Positions 31,801 through 40,959 of a stretch of DNA of 64,000 nt are shown here, in pieces. The notes beneath the pieces are model-generated. The model was not told where the DNA came from and did not search any database. It saw only the letters and a list, made by a program, of their open reading frames with translations. The DNA comes from Anisodus tanguticus. Lineage: Eukaryota > Streptophyta > Magnoliopsida > Solanales > Solanaceae. Within the stretch, counting starts at the first letter, position 1. Each line of letters starts with the position of its first letter. The stretch is taken from assembly GCA_034509755.1 (NCBI GenBank), contig CM067541.1, positions 57,485,556 to 57,549,555 of the forward strand, given 5' to 3'. The translations under genes and the position numbers were made by a program.

Positions 31801-32418
31801 CTTGTCCACTTTGACACATTCAATAAAGAAGCCAAAGCAGCCACTGTTTGACAAGATGACTTCATACAACTGTGAACAATGAACTTATGAAAAAACTAAG
31901 CACTCTATGCTGACAACGAAAATTTCATATAAAAATTCTCAAGGATTTAAGTTATAAAATGCTGGCACGGCGAAGTTTGACACTATTAAATTATATTAAA
32001 TCATTAGTAAAGGTCTCTTATCATCTTTTTCAGGTTACTAATCTATGCCTATTATATACAGTTACATACTGCTTGGCTTTTTAAATTGTGTAAACATTCT
32101 TTGCATGAAAATAAACTCAATCCTCAATTAGGGCTTCTTATCTGATGCGTCTTTTTGTTGGTTAAAACTTTTTAAGAAGTATTCAAACAGCCTTACATGT
32201 AGTTAAAAGATTCTACATAGTAGGAACCTAAAACACAGGAGTTATTATTCTCATAGGCGGACCACACACAAACAAAGAGGCATTACCAAAAAATTATGCA
32301 AAGAGATATAACAAATACAGAAACTTCCAAACAGAAATACTCTAAAGAGAAACACAGACAGAGGAAAAGGTGAACTTACATCAGCCACCAACTCGTTTTG
32401 ATTCTCTTCTTCAGCCAT
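19856..32418 (-). CDS. eIF2beta: eukaryotic translation initiation factor 2 subunit beta, nine coding exons
   Basis: The product is one of three subunits of eIF2, the cytosolic GTPase that delivers Met-tRNAi to the 40S ribosome. Exons in order: 32380-32418, 23785-23893, 23570-23622, 23089-23143, 22924-23012, 22268-22413, 20824-20966, 20583-20668, 19856-19933. All junctions are GT-AG and phases agree, giving 798 nt or 265 residues, close to the plant norm. Residues 1-75 hold two lysine runs (K-boxes, for eIF5 and eIF2B epsilon). The core includes LLGRVFNILRENNP, KTVFVNFMDLCKTMHRQPEH and VIKGRFAPKNFEGILRRYV. A C-terminal four-cysteine zinc finger (CNGC ... CEKC) is intact, ending GFVARVGRRKAGT. 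The first intron is 8486 bp because of insertions; all other introns are ordinary. Very secure. Confidence 0.97.
20967..22267 (-). other. intron 6 of eIF2 beta with a repeated segment
   Basis: This 1.3-kb intron contains two copies of a ~60-bp segment (about 21358-21420 and 21630-21690), both with GTTTGATGTTTGAGCCAACT and GTGGTTTTCCACAGAA, plus a third partial copy near 21580. No coding potential is seen. Confidence 0.7.
24059..24118 (+). mobile_element. RTE LINE 3'-end fragment
   Basis: CGGAAACAGCCTCTCTACC followed by AAAGGTAGGGTTAAG matches the characteristic tail of the SolRTE-type LINE, as at 30620-30690. It abuts the left end of the chromovirus. Confidence 0.6.
24119..24530 (+). repeat. 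5' LTR of the chromovirus, interrupted by a SINE
   Basis: It starts TGATACATGTATTTTC and ends CTCTTATCA. It matches 29129-29469 on both sides of a TS SINE and lacks a T-rich block of about 70 bp that the 3' LTR keeps. Confidence 0.9.
24216..24379 (-). mobile_element. TS SINE inserted in the chromovirus 5' LTR
   Basis: GGGCAGCCCGGTGCACTAAG at the left end is the inverted SINE terminus. The tRNA-like part with a degenerate B box lies to the right. It replaces about 22 bp of LTR sequence present in the 3' LTR. Confidence 0.9.
24532..24543 (+). other. primer-binding site, initiator tRNA-Met type
   Basis: TGATATCAGAGC follows the 5' LTR directly and differs by one base from the usual TGGTATCAGAGC. 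Confidence 0.75.
24563..25749 (+). pseudogene. chromovirus gag (capsid and nucleocapsid), frameshifted
   Basis: The likely ATG at 24563 is out of frame with the body by one base within three codons. The body includes a coiled-coil-like stretch (LREMMQKLITEVATLAGEVS), the capsid motif WLFKIEQFF ... VAALQLEGDVIQWH, and a CFFCDEKYVMGHRC zinc knuckle. A stop at 25138 and a frame change near 25200 separate capsid from nucleocapsid. It would package the RNA of the element. Confidence 0.85.
25750..26060 (+). pseudogene. chromovirus aspartic protease, active-site Asp lost
   Basis: The frame reads HILINTGRSHNFID where the family has DTG, so the catalytic aspartate is replaced by asparagine. A short tandem repeat (about 25977-26022, CCACTAGGCTCTTGTGGTGT twice) then breaks the frame. 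Protease function is lost. Confidence 0.8.
26341..27500 (+). pseudogene. chromovirus reverse transcriptase and RNase H
   Basis: RT blocks in order: PYRYPFVKTDEIE, SPFAAPVVLVGKKDGSWRMC, YRDLNKATVKNKFPIP, KIDLRFGYRQ, LSNAPATFQ and the catalytic FFDDILIYS. Stops (TAG) fall at 26821, just before the catalytic motif, and at 27100. RNase H begins at about 27285 with VVETDASGYGIG and continues through HAVSKWSQYLLGKKFIIRTD. Confidence 0.9.
27501..28690 (+). pseudogene. chromovirus integrase
   Basis: The zinc-binding part is GGHSGVDATLKRL ... CEKCQRSK. The catalytic core shows MDFIDGLPKSKG (first Asp), TITSDRDVIFLSSFWHELF (second Asp) and QTEVVNE (Glu). A TAG at 28336 and a one-base shift near 28367 interrupt it. 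The core end (WYNTSYHSAIQTTPYKAVYG) is in another frame. Confidence 0.9.
28855..29091 (+). pseudogene. chromodomain at the integrase C terminus
   Basis: The frame opens MHVSLLKKCYAVPDE, the conserved HPVFHVS-like region before a chromodomain, and continues to AQVLVKWTGLSVDQATWEY, a chromodomain core thought to guide integration to chromatin marks. It ends at a TGA just before the polypurine region and 3' LTR. Confidence 0.85.
29129..29469 (+). repeat. 3' LTR of the chromovirus
   Basis: A purine-rich GGGATGGGAG precedes it. It starts TAATACATGTATTTTC (first G lost compared with the 5' LTR) and ends CTCTTATC. Confidence 0.88.
29470..30728 (+). mobile_element. RTE-clade LINE (SolRTE-like), 5'-truncated
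   Basis: Three frames together give the C-terminal part of an RTE-type ORF2: KTKYLECKFSNEINLETDVE, VIPKKGSFKYLG, WMCGHTRRDKIRNDDIRD and VASVEDKMREARLR, then a PKKW-containing end. The 3' tail has the typical GGTAGAGGTAAGGTCTGCGT stretch (about 30648) and ends in TTG repeats. It begins exactly at the 3' LTR border of the chromovirus. Frameshifts and stops make it inactive. Confidence 0.88.
30729..32379 (-). other. remainder of eIF2 beta intron 1
   Basis: AT-rich intron sequence in which no further coding domain was recognised. AAGGAAGAAAGATCTATGT occurs twice (about 31091 and 31163), a small local duplication. Confidence 0.5.
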
Positions 32419-32436
32419 GATTGCACTAAGATCTAA

Positions 32437-33310
32437 ACCAATATGAATCAACAAATTAGTGAACATATATATCTAATTCGGAGTAATATCAGGTAGATAA
32501 ACCCTAAATCCTTATAACGAGATTTTCTAGATGCTCAAAAGTACATAAAAACTAATGCAAACTATCGCAATCCTCAAAAAACGGAGAAAATCTTAACAAT
32601 CTCTCCAGAACCTAAACTTGTTTCAGATAATTTCACAGAAACTGATAAAACGGAACATGAATTTATGTGTATTACCCGTACATAAACACTAAACCCTGAA
32701 CCAATACGAATTAACAAATTAGTGAACATATATATCTAATTTGGAGTAATATGAGGCAGATAAACCCTAAATCCTTATAACTAGCTTTTCTAGATGCTCA
32801 AAAGAACATAAAAACTAATTTAAGCTATTGCAATCCTCGAAATATGGAGAAAACAGTAACAATTGCTCCAGAAATTTACCTTGTTTCAGATAATTTCACA
32901 CAAACTGATATACCAGAACATGTACTTATGCGACATGAACACTAAACCTTAAACCAATACGAATCAACAAATTAGTGAACGTATATATCTAATTATTAGG
33001 AGTAATATGAGGCAGCTAAACCCTAAATCCTTATCATAACTAGCTTTTCTAGATACGCAAAAATAAATAAAAACTAATTCAAAATACAGTAATTCTCGAA
33101 AAAACGGAGAAAATCGTAACAATCGCTCCAGAGAAAATCGTAATGTGTATTATTACTCGCACATAAACCCTAAATCATTCAAACTAGCTTTTTTAGATGC
33201 TTAAAAATTAATTCAAACTATCGCAATCCTCGAAAATTTATATAAATAATTCTCGTAACTAACGCTCCTTAAATTTACCTTGTTTCAGATAAATTCACAC
33301 AAATTAAGAA
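32437..33310 (-). repeat. tandem repeat of about 255-263 bp in the eIF2 beta 5' leader region
   Basis: Three full units and a partial fourth are seen. The anchor ACAAATTAGT occurs at 32451, 32714 and 32967. Each unit has AAACCCTAA (32499, 32762, 33018, 33165), an inverted telo box. Units two and four also keep the sequence ATCTGAAACAAG/GTAAAT on the minus strand, a splice donor candidate. The gene-proximal acceptor is TTGGTTTAG at about 32433-32441. The leader exon has thus been duplicated together with its intron start. Confidence 0.85.
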
Positions 33311-33421
33311 CACTAATCCAAAGTAAGTGAAGCGCAAACAAACAAGAAAAAAGTTAAGACCAGAAAGAAACTATGGGATGATTGTTTTCTCTCTTTTGGA
33401 TACTGGCGAGAGTTGCGGACC

Positions 33422-33459
33422 CTTATAAGTATCTCAGTTTTGGGCTACTTGCTTGGGCC
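33422..33459 (-). promoter_or_regulatory. eIF2 beta core promoter with site II motifs
   Basis: The minus strand has TTATAAG at 33423-33429 as a TATA-like box. TGGGCT (33441-33446) and TGGGCC (33454-33459), read on the plus strand, lie just upstream. Such site II (TCP-binding) motifs together with telo boxes in the leader are usual in plant translation-machinery genes. Motifs are seen; function is inferred. Confidence 0.6.
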
Positions 33460-33499
33460 GCACGGCTATTTCCAAATTATTTAGCCCTTTGCTTTAGGC

Positions 33500-34392
33500 A
33501 TTGAAAAAGAAACATGGAACAATATACTCCCCCTCCCTCCCTCTCAAACTATTTATCGTGGTCATTAAAAATAGTTCTTTCAAATTATTTGTCATTTCAA
33601 AAATTCAATACATAATTAATTATTATTTTTTTCATTTTATCCTTAGTAAAACTTTGTCATTAATAAAAATAACACATAAATAAAGTAAACATTTAATGAA
33701 GACAGATTATAACTTAGACATAAATAAGAATAAAGTAGATTAAATACTCCTCCTAATTAATATTTCTTAAGAACATGTAAAATTAAAAAGTGACAAATGA
33801 TTTGAAATGTAGGAATTATTAAATAGAAATAATGATCAAAAACACACATAAACTATTACTTTATCATTGTACACTATTCGGCTTAGTACAAAAAATATAC
33901 CAAAACTTCGGATATTAGGTGACCCCAACGAAGGTATCAGACAACCGAATGAAAAATAAAAAACTGTCATTGATTTATAGAAAATAAGGCACCTTTCCAG
34001 TAACTTAGGAGCAAGATCAATATGCTGATATTTTCTTACTATAAAACGGCAAATTAAATGCTAATAGTACAGTAACAAATCTTCGTTTAACATGCTTTTC
34101 AAATTGAGGTATGAGAAATCTTAGTGGAATGAGTTCCACTTTATATTATCTCATATAAGATTTAGTTTTAAAATGGACATAGGGCATAAAGTATAAAATC
34201 TAATTTGTAAAAGCAGAAATGAGGTTTGGGGGTTTAAAACTCGGAAGCAAACCTATAGATATAATATATTTACATCAAATCATATAAAAACTTTTAAGGT
34301 TAATGAATAATTAATAAGTTGGTTTTGTGTAAATACTGAGTGCGGGTAAATATTTTTGGGTTAAAACACTTGTTTTATTTGTGAGGGTGATC
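33500..34392. other. AT-rich intergenic DNA upstream of eIF2 beta
   Basis: No gene seen. Only short simple-sequence stretches. Confidence 0.5.
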
Positions 34393-34404
34393 ATAGCATG
34401 TTTT

Positions 34405-34653
34405 TGATAGAATATACGTAGGATATTCCGAATATACGTAGGATGTTCCGAATATACGTAGGATATTCCTAATATACTATGTATATTCCTTGATATTATT
34501 AGTGATATTGTACATGTGTAATTATGGTAGTAATCTTTAGTATTAGGAAAATGTATATTTGATTTTCGTAATTATAGGCTAGGTTTACTATTGTATATCG
34601 TGTATATAAACCTATTACATTAATGAAAATAATCAAGGGATTATTATCTTTCA
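34405..34653 (+). repeat. 5' LTR of the Copia element with triplicated 20-bp unit
   Basis: It starts TGATAGAATATACG and ends CTTTCA. GAATATACGTAGGATATTCC and two near copies occupy 34410-34469. The 3' LTR has one. Confidence 0.9.
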
Positions 34654-34665
34654 TGGTATCAGCAG
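34654..34665 (+). other. primer-binding site of the Copia element
   Basis: TGGTATCAGCAG follows the LTR directly and matches initiator tRNA-Met in its first nine bases. Confidence 0.8.
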
Positions 34666-34797
34666 TCTAGGGCAAACTTTTCCTTCTCCAAAACTTTTCC
34701 CCTTCCGCCGCCCTACTCCAACTCGGCAGTCGGCCGATTAAACTCCATTCCTTCAAAAAAAAATCTGCAACCCTAATTCTCCTCTTGTTTTTCCATC

Positions 34798-35660
34798 ATG
34801 TCTACCACAAATAACACCTTTAATCCTGCCCTTGCAATCTCCAATTTCAAGAACAAAATCCATATCGTTCTTGAGATGGAAAACGTCCAATACGCGACGT
34901 GGGCAGAACTATTTAAAATTCACGCAAGGTCGAATAGAGTTCTCCATCACATCGTCAAATCGGAAAAAGGCAAGGAGAACGTGCCTTCCACAGATGACGA
35001 AATTAAGTTGTGGGCAACTTTTATGCTACGGTCCTCCAATGGAACTATTCCACCATCTCTACAGACCTCTTACAAACAATTATCGAACCCGACGCCACGG
35101 CAATGGAAGCTTGGAATATGTTGCGTGATATATTCCAAGATTACAAAAAATTCTCGTGCCATGACCCTTGAGCAGGAATTCTCTCACATAAATATGGAGG
35201 ATTTTCCGAATGCCTCAGCCTATTGTCAAAGGCTCAAGAAGTTGTCGGATCAACTCAAGAACGTCGACGCACCTATCACAAACGATCATCTCGTTCTTCA
35301 GATGATTGCAAGCCTCTCTGAGGTGTATAATGGAGTTGGCACTCTTCTTCATTAAATCAATCCTCTCTCTCCGTTCTACCAAACACGTTCATGCTCACAT
35401 TAAAAGAAGAAGGGTTGGCTAAAAAGGCGGCGACCGGATCTAATTCCGTCATGATGGTGGCCACATCACGCGACACCGATGACACTCACTCCTTCTCGGA
35501 AATTCTAGCCAAAACCGTAACAATGGTGGCGGCAAAAAGGGCCAAAATTGGAAAAATAGTGGCAAAAATTGTGGTGGTGACAATGGTAATAGTCGCGGTG
35601 GCAGAGGACGGGGTGGCGGTAATGGCCAGCAGGGGCCTGGGTCAAAGCACCACTGGCCGT
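34798..35660 (+). pseudogene. Copia gag
   Basis: From an ATG at 34798 the frame runs 185 codons: MSTTNNTFNPALAISNFKN, YATWAELFKIHARSNRVLHH, MTLEQEFSHINMEDF and DHLVLQMIASLSEVYNGVG, a UBN2-type gag. Between about 35020 and 35150 the family-like sequence lies in the next frame (LLQTIIEPDATAMEAWNMLR), so two opposite shifts keep the rest open. A glycine/asparagine-rich nucleocapsid stretch follows in other frames to about 35660. Confidence 0.85.
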
Positions 35661-35887
35661 AGCCTTAGGCCAGTGGACAATGGTCGTGGGGCTGGGCCAG
35701 TGGGCAGTTACCCATTCCACCTTATCAGGCCTTTCCACCTCAATTTTAGGCTAGACCCAATAGCAACCAGCAGCAGGCTCGGAAGAACCAAGATTGGCAG
35801 CAGCCTGGCCTGCTTGGGCCTCGGCCTTAGCAGGCCTTCGCTATTGCGGGCCTAGCAGCAACCCCGACCCACACGGATATTGAGGCA

Positions 35888-36110
35888 GTGATGCATACAC
35901 TTGGACTAAATCCTCTGGATTCAAATTGCTACATGGACACCGGTACTACTTCTCACATGACATCCGCACCATGTAATCTCTCATCTTATTTCAATTTGAG
36001 CAAAAATCGTAGCATAATTGTTGGTAATGGTAATTCAATTCCAATTCATGGTTATAGTCACACAAATTTATCCCCCCCCCCCCGAACCCACCTTTAGCGT
36101 TGAAAAATGT
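35888..36110 (+). pseudogene. Copia protease
   Basis: The frame gives CYMDTGTTSHMT, an intact DTG active-site motif, then GNGNSIPIHGYS. It is broken at a 12-C run (36072-36083). Confidence 0.8.
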
Positions 36111-36221
36111 CCTTCATGCTCCTCAATTAATTAAAAACTTGGTGTTGTTGGGAAATTTACAACTGATAACTGAGTTTCTGTTGACTTTGACCCTTTTGGA
36201 TTTTCTGGGAAGGATTTCTCG

Positions 36222-37030
36222 ATGGGGATACCTCTAATGAGATGTGATAGTCGGGGCGAGCTCTATCCCATCACCACCACCACCACCACTAAACAAGTCA
36301 CATCGTCAATGTTTGTCGCTTTAGCACCTTCCCTATGGCATGCGTGTTTGGGTCATTCGGGAGCGTATGTTCTTTCCTCTTTTAAAAACAATAATTTTAT
36401 TGAGTGTAATAGTACGCGGAATACTAATGTTTGTCATTTTTGTCCGCTTGAGAAACATGTTAAATTACCATTTGTTGCCTCTAATTCTAGTACTTTATTG
36501 ACATTTGATATTATTCATAGTGATTTGTGGACATCTCCCATTTTGAGCTCGTTGGGTCACTGTTATTATATGTTATTTTTGGATGATTATTTAAATTTTT
36601 TTGTGGACCTTTCCGCTATCTAAAAAGTCTCAAGTTTATTCCACATTCCTATCATTTAGAGCATTCATCCGTATCCAATTTGAACGGGAAATTAAGAACA
36701 TTCAATGTGATAATGGAAGGAAATCTGATAATGGGCCGTTTAGGGCATTTTGTAAGGTTAATGGTATATCTTTTCGATTTTCTTGTCCACACACATCCTC
36801 ACAAAATATGAAAGCCGAAAGAAAAATTTGCATTATTAATAATATTGTTCGGACTTTACTAACTCATGCTTCATTACCACCTTCATTTTGGCATCATGCA
36901 TTACAAATGACGACTTACCTTCTTAACATACTCCCTAGAAAAGGATTAGCATACCAATTTCCCCTACAAATTCTTTATCATAAAGACCATTCGTATTCTT
37001 ATCTTAGGGTGTTTGGGTGTTTATGATATC
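36222..37030 (+). pseudogene. Copia integrase
   Basis: The GAG-pre-integrase segment has LWHACLGHSG and CHFCPLEKH (zinc-binding His and Cys). The core continues with DIIHSDLWTSP and, after a shift at a T run near 36600, IKNIQCDNGR and FWHHALQMTTYLLNILPRK. A short insertion follows the second Asp region. Confidence 0.85.
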
Positions 37031-37249
37031 CTCTCTTCCCATCTACTACAATAAACAAACTTCAAGTCTGTTCTACCACTTATGTGTTTTTGGGTTATCC
37101 GTCTAATCATCATGGTTACAAATGTTATGGTTTATCCTCTAATAAAATCATAATTAGTCGCCATGTCATTTTTGATGAAATCCAATTTCCATTTGCTAAG
37201 TTGCATAATTCCGTGTCTAATTTTTATAATTTTCTGGATGATGGGCTCA

Positions 37250-37600
37250 CCGTATGTGGTCCACCATTTGGTCCGGCCCACATCTCAGGATTTGGACCAG
37301 CAGACACCGGCGACCCAATGCCTAATGGCCCAGATCCTTCCCGTGATCGAATTCAGCCTGCTTTCCCAAATTCCCTCATTCATCCAATTCTACCAGCAGG
37401 CCCACTGCATGCTGGCCTATTTTCCTCTTCCAGTGAGTTCCTACCAACAGGCCCACTGCCTGCTGGCCTAGTTTCCGTCACACAATTCTTTCGGCCAGTA
37501 GGCCCACTGCCACTGGCCCAACCTGTGACCACCCTCTCGGTCCAGTCAGTTCCAATGTCACTACACCGACCCAGGTCCGGCCCACTTTTATTCCGAGTCA
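37250..37600 (+). repeat. proline/glycine-rich repeat in the Copia integrase-RT linker
   Basis: The frame encodes repeated PAGPLHAGL / PTGPLPAGL / PVGPLPLA units spaced about 20 codons. The DNA repeats GGCCCACTGC..GCTGGCC accordingly. It is an expanded linker, not a known domain. Confidence 0.7.
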
Positions 37601-37697
37601 AGGGTCCGTTACTCGTAGCCAACAGGGTATCTTTAGACCAAAATGACATTTTAATCTCAACTCTAATGTCACTAAATCACCCCTGCCATGTAACCCA

Positions 37698-39230
37698 GTG
37701 TCTGTCATTCGTGACCCGAATTGGAAAATGGACATGGATGATGAATATAATGCTCTTATTGAAAATAAGACGTGGGAGTTGGTGCCCCGTCCGCCAGGTG
37801 TCAATGTGATTCGTTCTATGTGGATTTTTACTCATAAGGAAAAATCTGATTGTTGTTTTGAGAGGCATAATGCCCGTCTTGTAGGTGATGGTAAAACTCA
37901 ACAGGTTGGCGTGGATTGTGTAGAGACATTTAGTCCGGTGGTCAAACCGGCGACTATTCGCACAGTTCTCAGTCTAGCTCTCCCAAAAGCATGTCATATT
38001 CACCAGCTGAACGTGAAAAATGTGTTCTTACACGATAATCTCAAGGAAAATGTATACATGCATCAGCCCTTGGGTTTTAGGTACCCCGATCATCCTAACC
38101 ATGTGTGCTTGATGAATAAGTCCTTGTATGGGTTAAAACAACCCCCCCCCCCCCCCCCCCGGCCTGGTACAAAAGGTTTGTAGATTATGTGTCTACTATT
38201 GGGTTTTCTCACAGCATGTCTGGTCATTCTCTGTTCATCTACCGTCGCGGTACTTCTCTGGCATACATTCTGTTATATGTGGATGATATTATATTGAATG
38301 CCTCCTAAGATAAACTGCGCAAGTCTATTATATCTCTTCTCATCTCCGATTTTTCTATGAAAGACTTGGGGCCTTTGAGTTATTTTTTTGTATAGTTGTA
38401 ACTCGTTATGTTAGTGGTCTATTTCTATCCCAGAGGAAGTATGCAGTTGAGATTATTGAACGGACTGACATGTCATCCTGTAAGTCATCTCATACTCCGG
38501 TTAACACCAAACCTAAGCCGAGTGCTAATTCTAGCACACCATACGATGATCCCTCCCACTATCGCAGTCTTGCGGGCGCTCTTCAGTATCTTACATTTAT
38601 GAGGCCCGATATTACTTATGCAGTGCAATAGGTGTGTTTATTTATGCATGACCCAAGGGAAGAACACGTGCACGCTCTCAAACGCATTGTGTGTTACATT
38701 CAGGGCACTCTTGATTATGGTTTACACTTATATCCATCATTTGTATCTACTCCCATGTCTTATACATATGCTGATTGGGGTGGATGTCCAGATACCAGAC
38801 GCTCGACTTCTGGTTATTTTATATTTCTGGTGATAACTTGGTCTCTTGGTTGGCTAAACGCTAGGCTACTTTATCGCATTCCAGCGCAGAGGTCGAGTAT
38901 CGAGGGGTAGCCAATGTGGTGTCTGAGTCCTGTTAGCTGCGTAACCTCCTCTTAGAGCTTTATTTTCCCATTCAGAAAGCTACCTTGGTATAATGCGATA
39001 ATGTTAGTGCGATATATCTCTCTGAAAATCATGTCCAACATCAACGCACTAAACACATCGAGATGTATATTCACTTTGTTCGCGAAAAGGTAGCTCGTGG
39101 ACAAATACGTGTGTTGCATGTCCCTTCACGGTACCAAATTGCTGACATATTTACTAAGGGTCTTCCCTTAGTTCTGTTTGAAGATTTTAGGGGCAATCTC
39201 AACGTACGACAACCGCCCGCTATGACTCCG
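37698..39230 (+). pseudogene. Copia reverse transcriptase and RNase H
   Basis: RT starts PNWKMDMDDEYNALIENKTW and includes ETFSPVVKPATIRTVLSLAL and QLNVKNVFLHDNLKENVYMH. It is shifted at a 19-C run (38142-38160). The catalytic LYVDDIILNAS lies at about 38274 in another frame. RNase H is seen as TYADWGGCPDTRRSTSGYF at about 38764 and its end near 39050. Confidence 0.9.
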
Positions 39231-39236
39231 GAGGTG

Positions 39237-39445
39237 TGATAGAATATACGTAGGATATTCCTAATATACTACGTATATTCCTTGATATTATTAGTGATAT
39301 TGTACATCTGTAATTATGATAGTAATCTGTAGTATTAGGAAAATATATATTTGATTTTCGTAATTATAGGCTAGGTTTACTATTGTATATCATGTATCTA
39401 AACCTATTACATTAATGAAAATAATCAAGAGATTATTCTCTTTTA
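39237..39445 (+). repeat. 3' LTR of the Copia element
   Basis: It is preceded by the purine tract CCGGAGGTG. It starts TGATAGAATATACG and ends TCTTTTA, and matches the 5' LTR apart from the missing 20-bp repeats. Confidence 0.9.
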
Positions 39446-39450
39446 GTTTT

Positions 39451-39639
39451 CATGTCATGAACACCAAATTATGTGATGCAGCGGATGTGGTTGTTCCTCC
39501 TTTAATCAGAGGTCTCGGGTTCGAGCCCTATGTATGGAAAAATTCTCGGTAGGGAGCACTTTCCCCTAATGGGCCCTACGCGGCGCAAATCTATATATAG
39601 TTGGGCTCTAATACGGATACCTGACATCTAAGTTAAAAA
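39451..39639 (+). mobile_element. SolS-type SINE (tRNA-derived)
   Basis: A Pol III B box GGTTCGAGCC sits at 39518-39527, followed by the conserved body GGGCCCTACGCGGCGCAAAT and an A-rich end. The target duplication is ATAGCATGTTTT at 34393-34404 and 39640-39651. The two halves are now 5 kb apart because the Copia element inserted between the left duplication and the SINE. Confidence 0.85.
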
Positions 39640-39651
39640 ATAGCATGTTTT

Positions 39652-40834
39652 CGTGTCTCTATCAGTTGAAGATCAGAAGAGGACATGATGACTACAAAAG
39701 TCATACAAATGTGGCTTCCTTAAACATAACGTGCTTTCTGGGTGGAAAAGTTTTACTAGAGTAATTGTTTTTCTTGACAAAGAAAGAGAAGACTCAGTAG
39801 GAAACTACAAGTCCTTATGGAGTTCAAATTGTCTTGAATTTAATCATCAGTATACACACCATGCTAGTAAAAATTTGTGACTCACACAAAAGAAAGTTAT
39901 GCTCGGAGAAACACAAATTGAACTTGGCAACATGCAATGTCACCCTTAAGTATATTGGTATATTGCATGTGAGGAGAATTTGAAGTGAAATAATCGTTGT
40001 CATTATAGATCTTTCACAAACTATTGTTCTAAATATAGTTGATGTGCAAACAAAACCGTTTCAAATATAATTTCTCAACTTGAATTTCAAAAACTCTTTT
40101 TCTCAACTTCAATCGATCTGTCCAAATGCCTTCTTAAAGTATTTGGCTAGATTGCTCTCCCAGGCCAAAACTAGAACGCGTTGGGATGTATCTAGTTGGA
40201 GTAAACATATACCCAATTTTAGAGCCACCATTTAATCATATTCATAGTGTGTAAAAATTTGCAAGTCTAGTACCTTTTCAAAATAACTTCAGAGATGTGT
40301 TTGAAATTTAATACGGTTGAAGTTCAGTCATTTTTGTCCGAACTTCAGTTATATATAGATAAGTGTGTCTGAAATTCACTTCGATAAGTGTCTGAAATTA
40401 TTCCGAAGTGAATAAATGTGCAAATTCTTTTAAAAAGTAAATACATAGTATTAACTAGCAATATACAAATAAGGTGCCCCGTGAGATTTTTAAGTTGGAT
40501 CATCTCTTCATCCATATTTCTGTTGTCATTAGTCAGTACTTCAACTATAAATGGGCCAACAAAGATAACCACCTAAAGCACTAATCTTGTAAAGCCTCTT
40601 GAATTCTTTAATGATCAAACGCATGCATATATTGATTTTGACTAGGTCCAATTGAACTTTTCAAATTTGAAGCCTTTACATAACTTCGTGATGATGGTCA
40701 ATAGGGCACATTATTGTCTGTTGATGTCCATTTTCATGGGTCATATGCATTATGTTTTAATTTTTAAACGATTCAGGTGAATCCAAGATCTGAAGTCAGC
40801 ACGTCTAAATAACAATTCGATTCACTATTTTTTG
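39652..40834. other. AT-rich intergenic DNA
   Basis: No gene, RNA or element boundary was recognised on either strand. Confidence 0.5.
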
Positions 40835-40839
40835 TGATA

Positions 40840-40959
40840 GGTAAAGAATTGATTTTGGGTCTAACTCAACCCCAAAAGCTAGCTTGTAGGGTGAGGATTG
40901 TTCAAATCTATATAAGGAGTCCATGTTCCCATTCCATATCCGATGTGGGACTCTTAACA
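40840..40959 (-). repeat. 3' LTR of the short-LTR Copia
   Basis: Minus-strand start TGTTAAGAGTCCCACATCGG, next to the purine tract. Matches 42942-43061. Confidence 0.9.

Larger units (their letters stand above)
34405..39445 (+). mobile_element. Ty1/Copia retrotransposon, full-length, decayed
   Basis: It has LTRs of about 210-250 bp, a perfect 5-bp target duplication GTTTT (34400-34404 and 39446-39450), a tRNA-Met primer site, and gag, protease, integrase, reverse transcriptase and RNase H in Copia order. Many frameshifts, several at homopolymers (T run at 36594-36602, C runs at 36072 and 38142), and stops show it is inactive. The gag with its N-terminal ATG and the short LTRs recall Ale/Retrofit-type elements, which is inference. 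Confidence 0.93.

Noticed and set aside
32437..33310. CRISPR-like or satellite array
   Set aside because: The units are long, few and adjacent without spacers. They are duplicated leader and intron sequence of eIF2 beta.
39511..39530. Possible tRNA gene
   Set aside because: There is a Pol III B box, but the surrounding sequence is a SINE, with target duplications and no tRNA fold.
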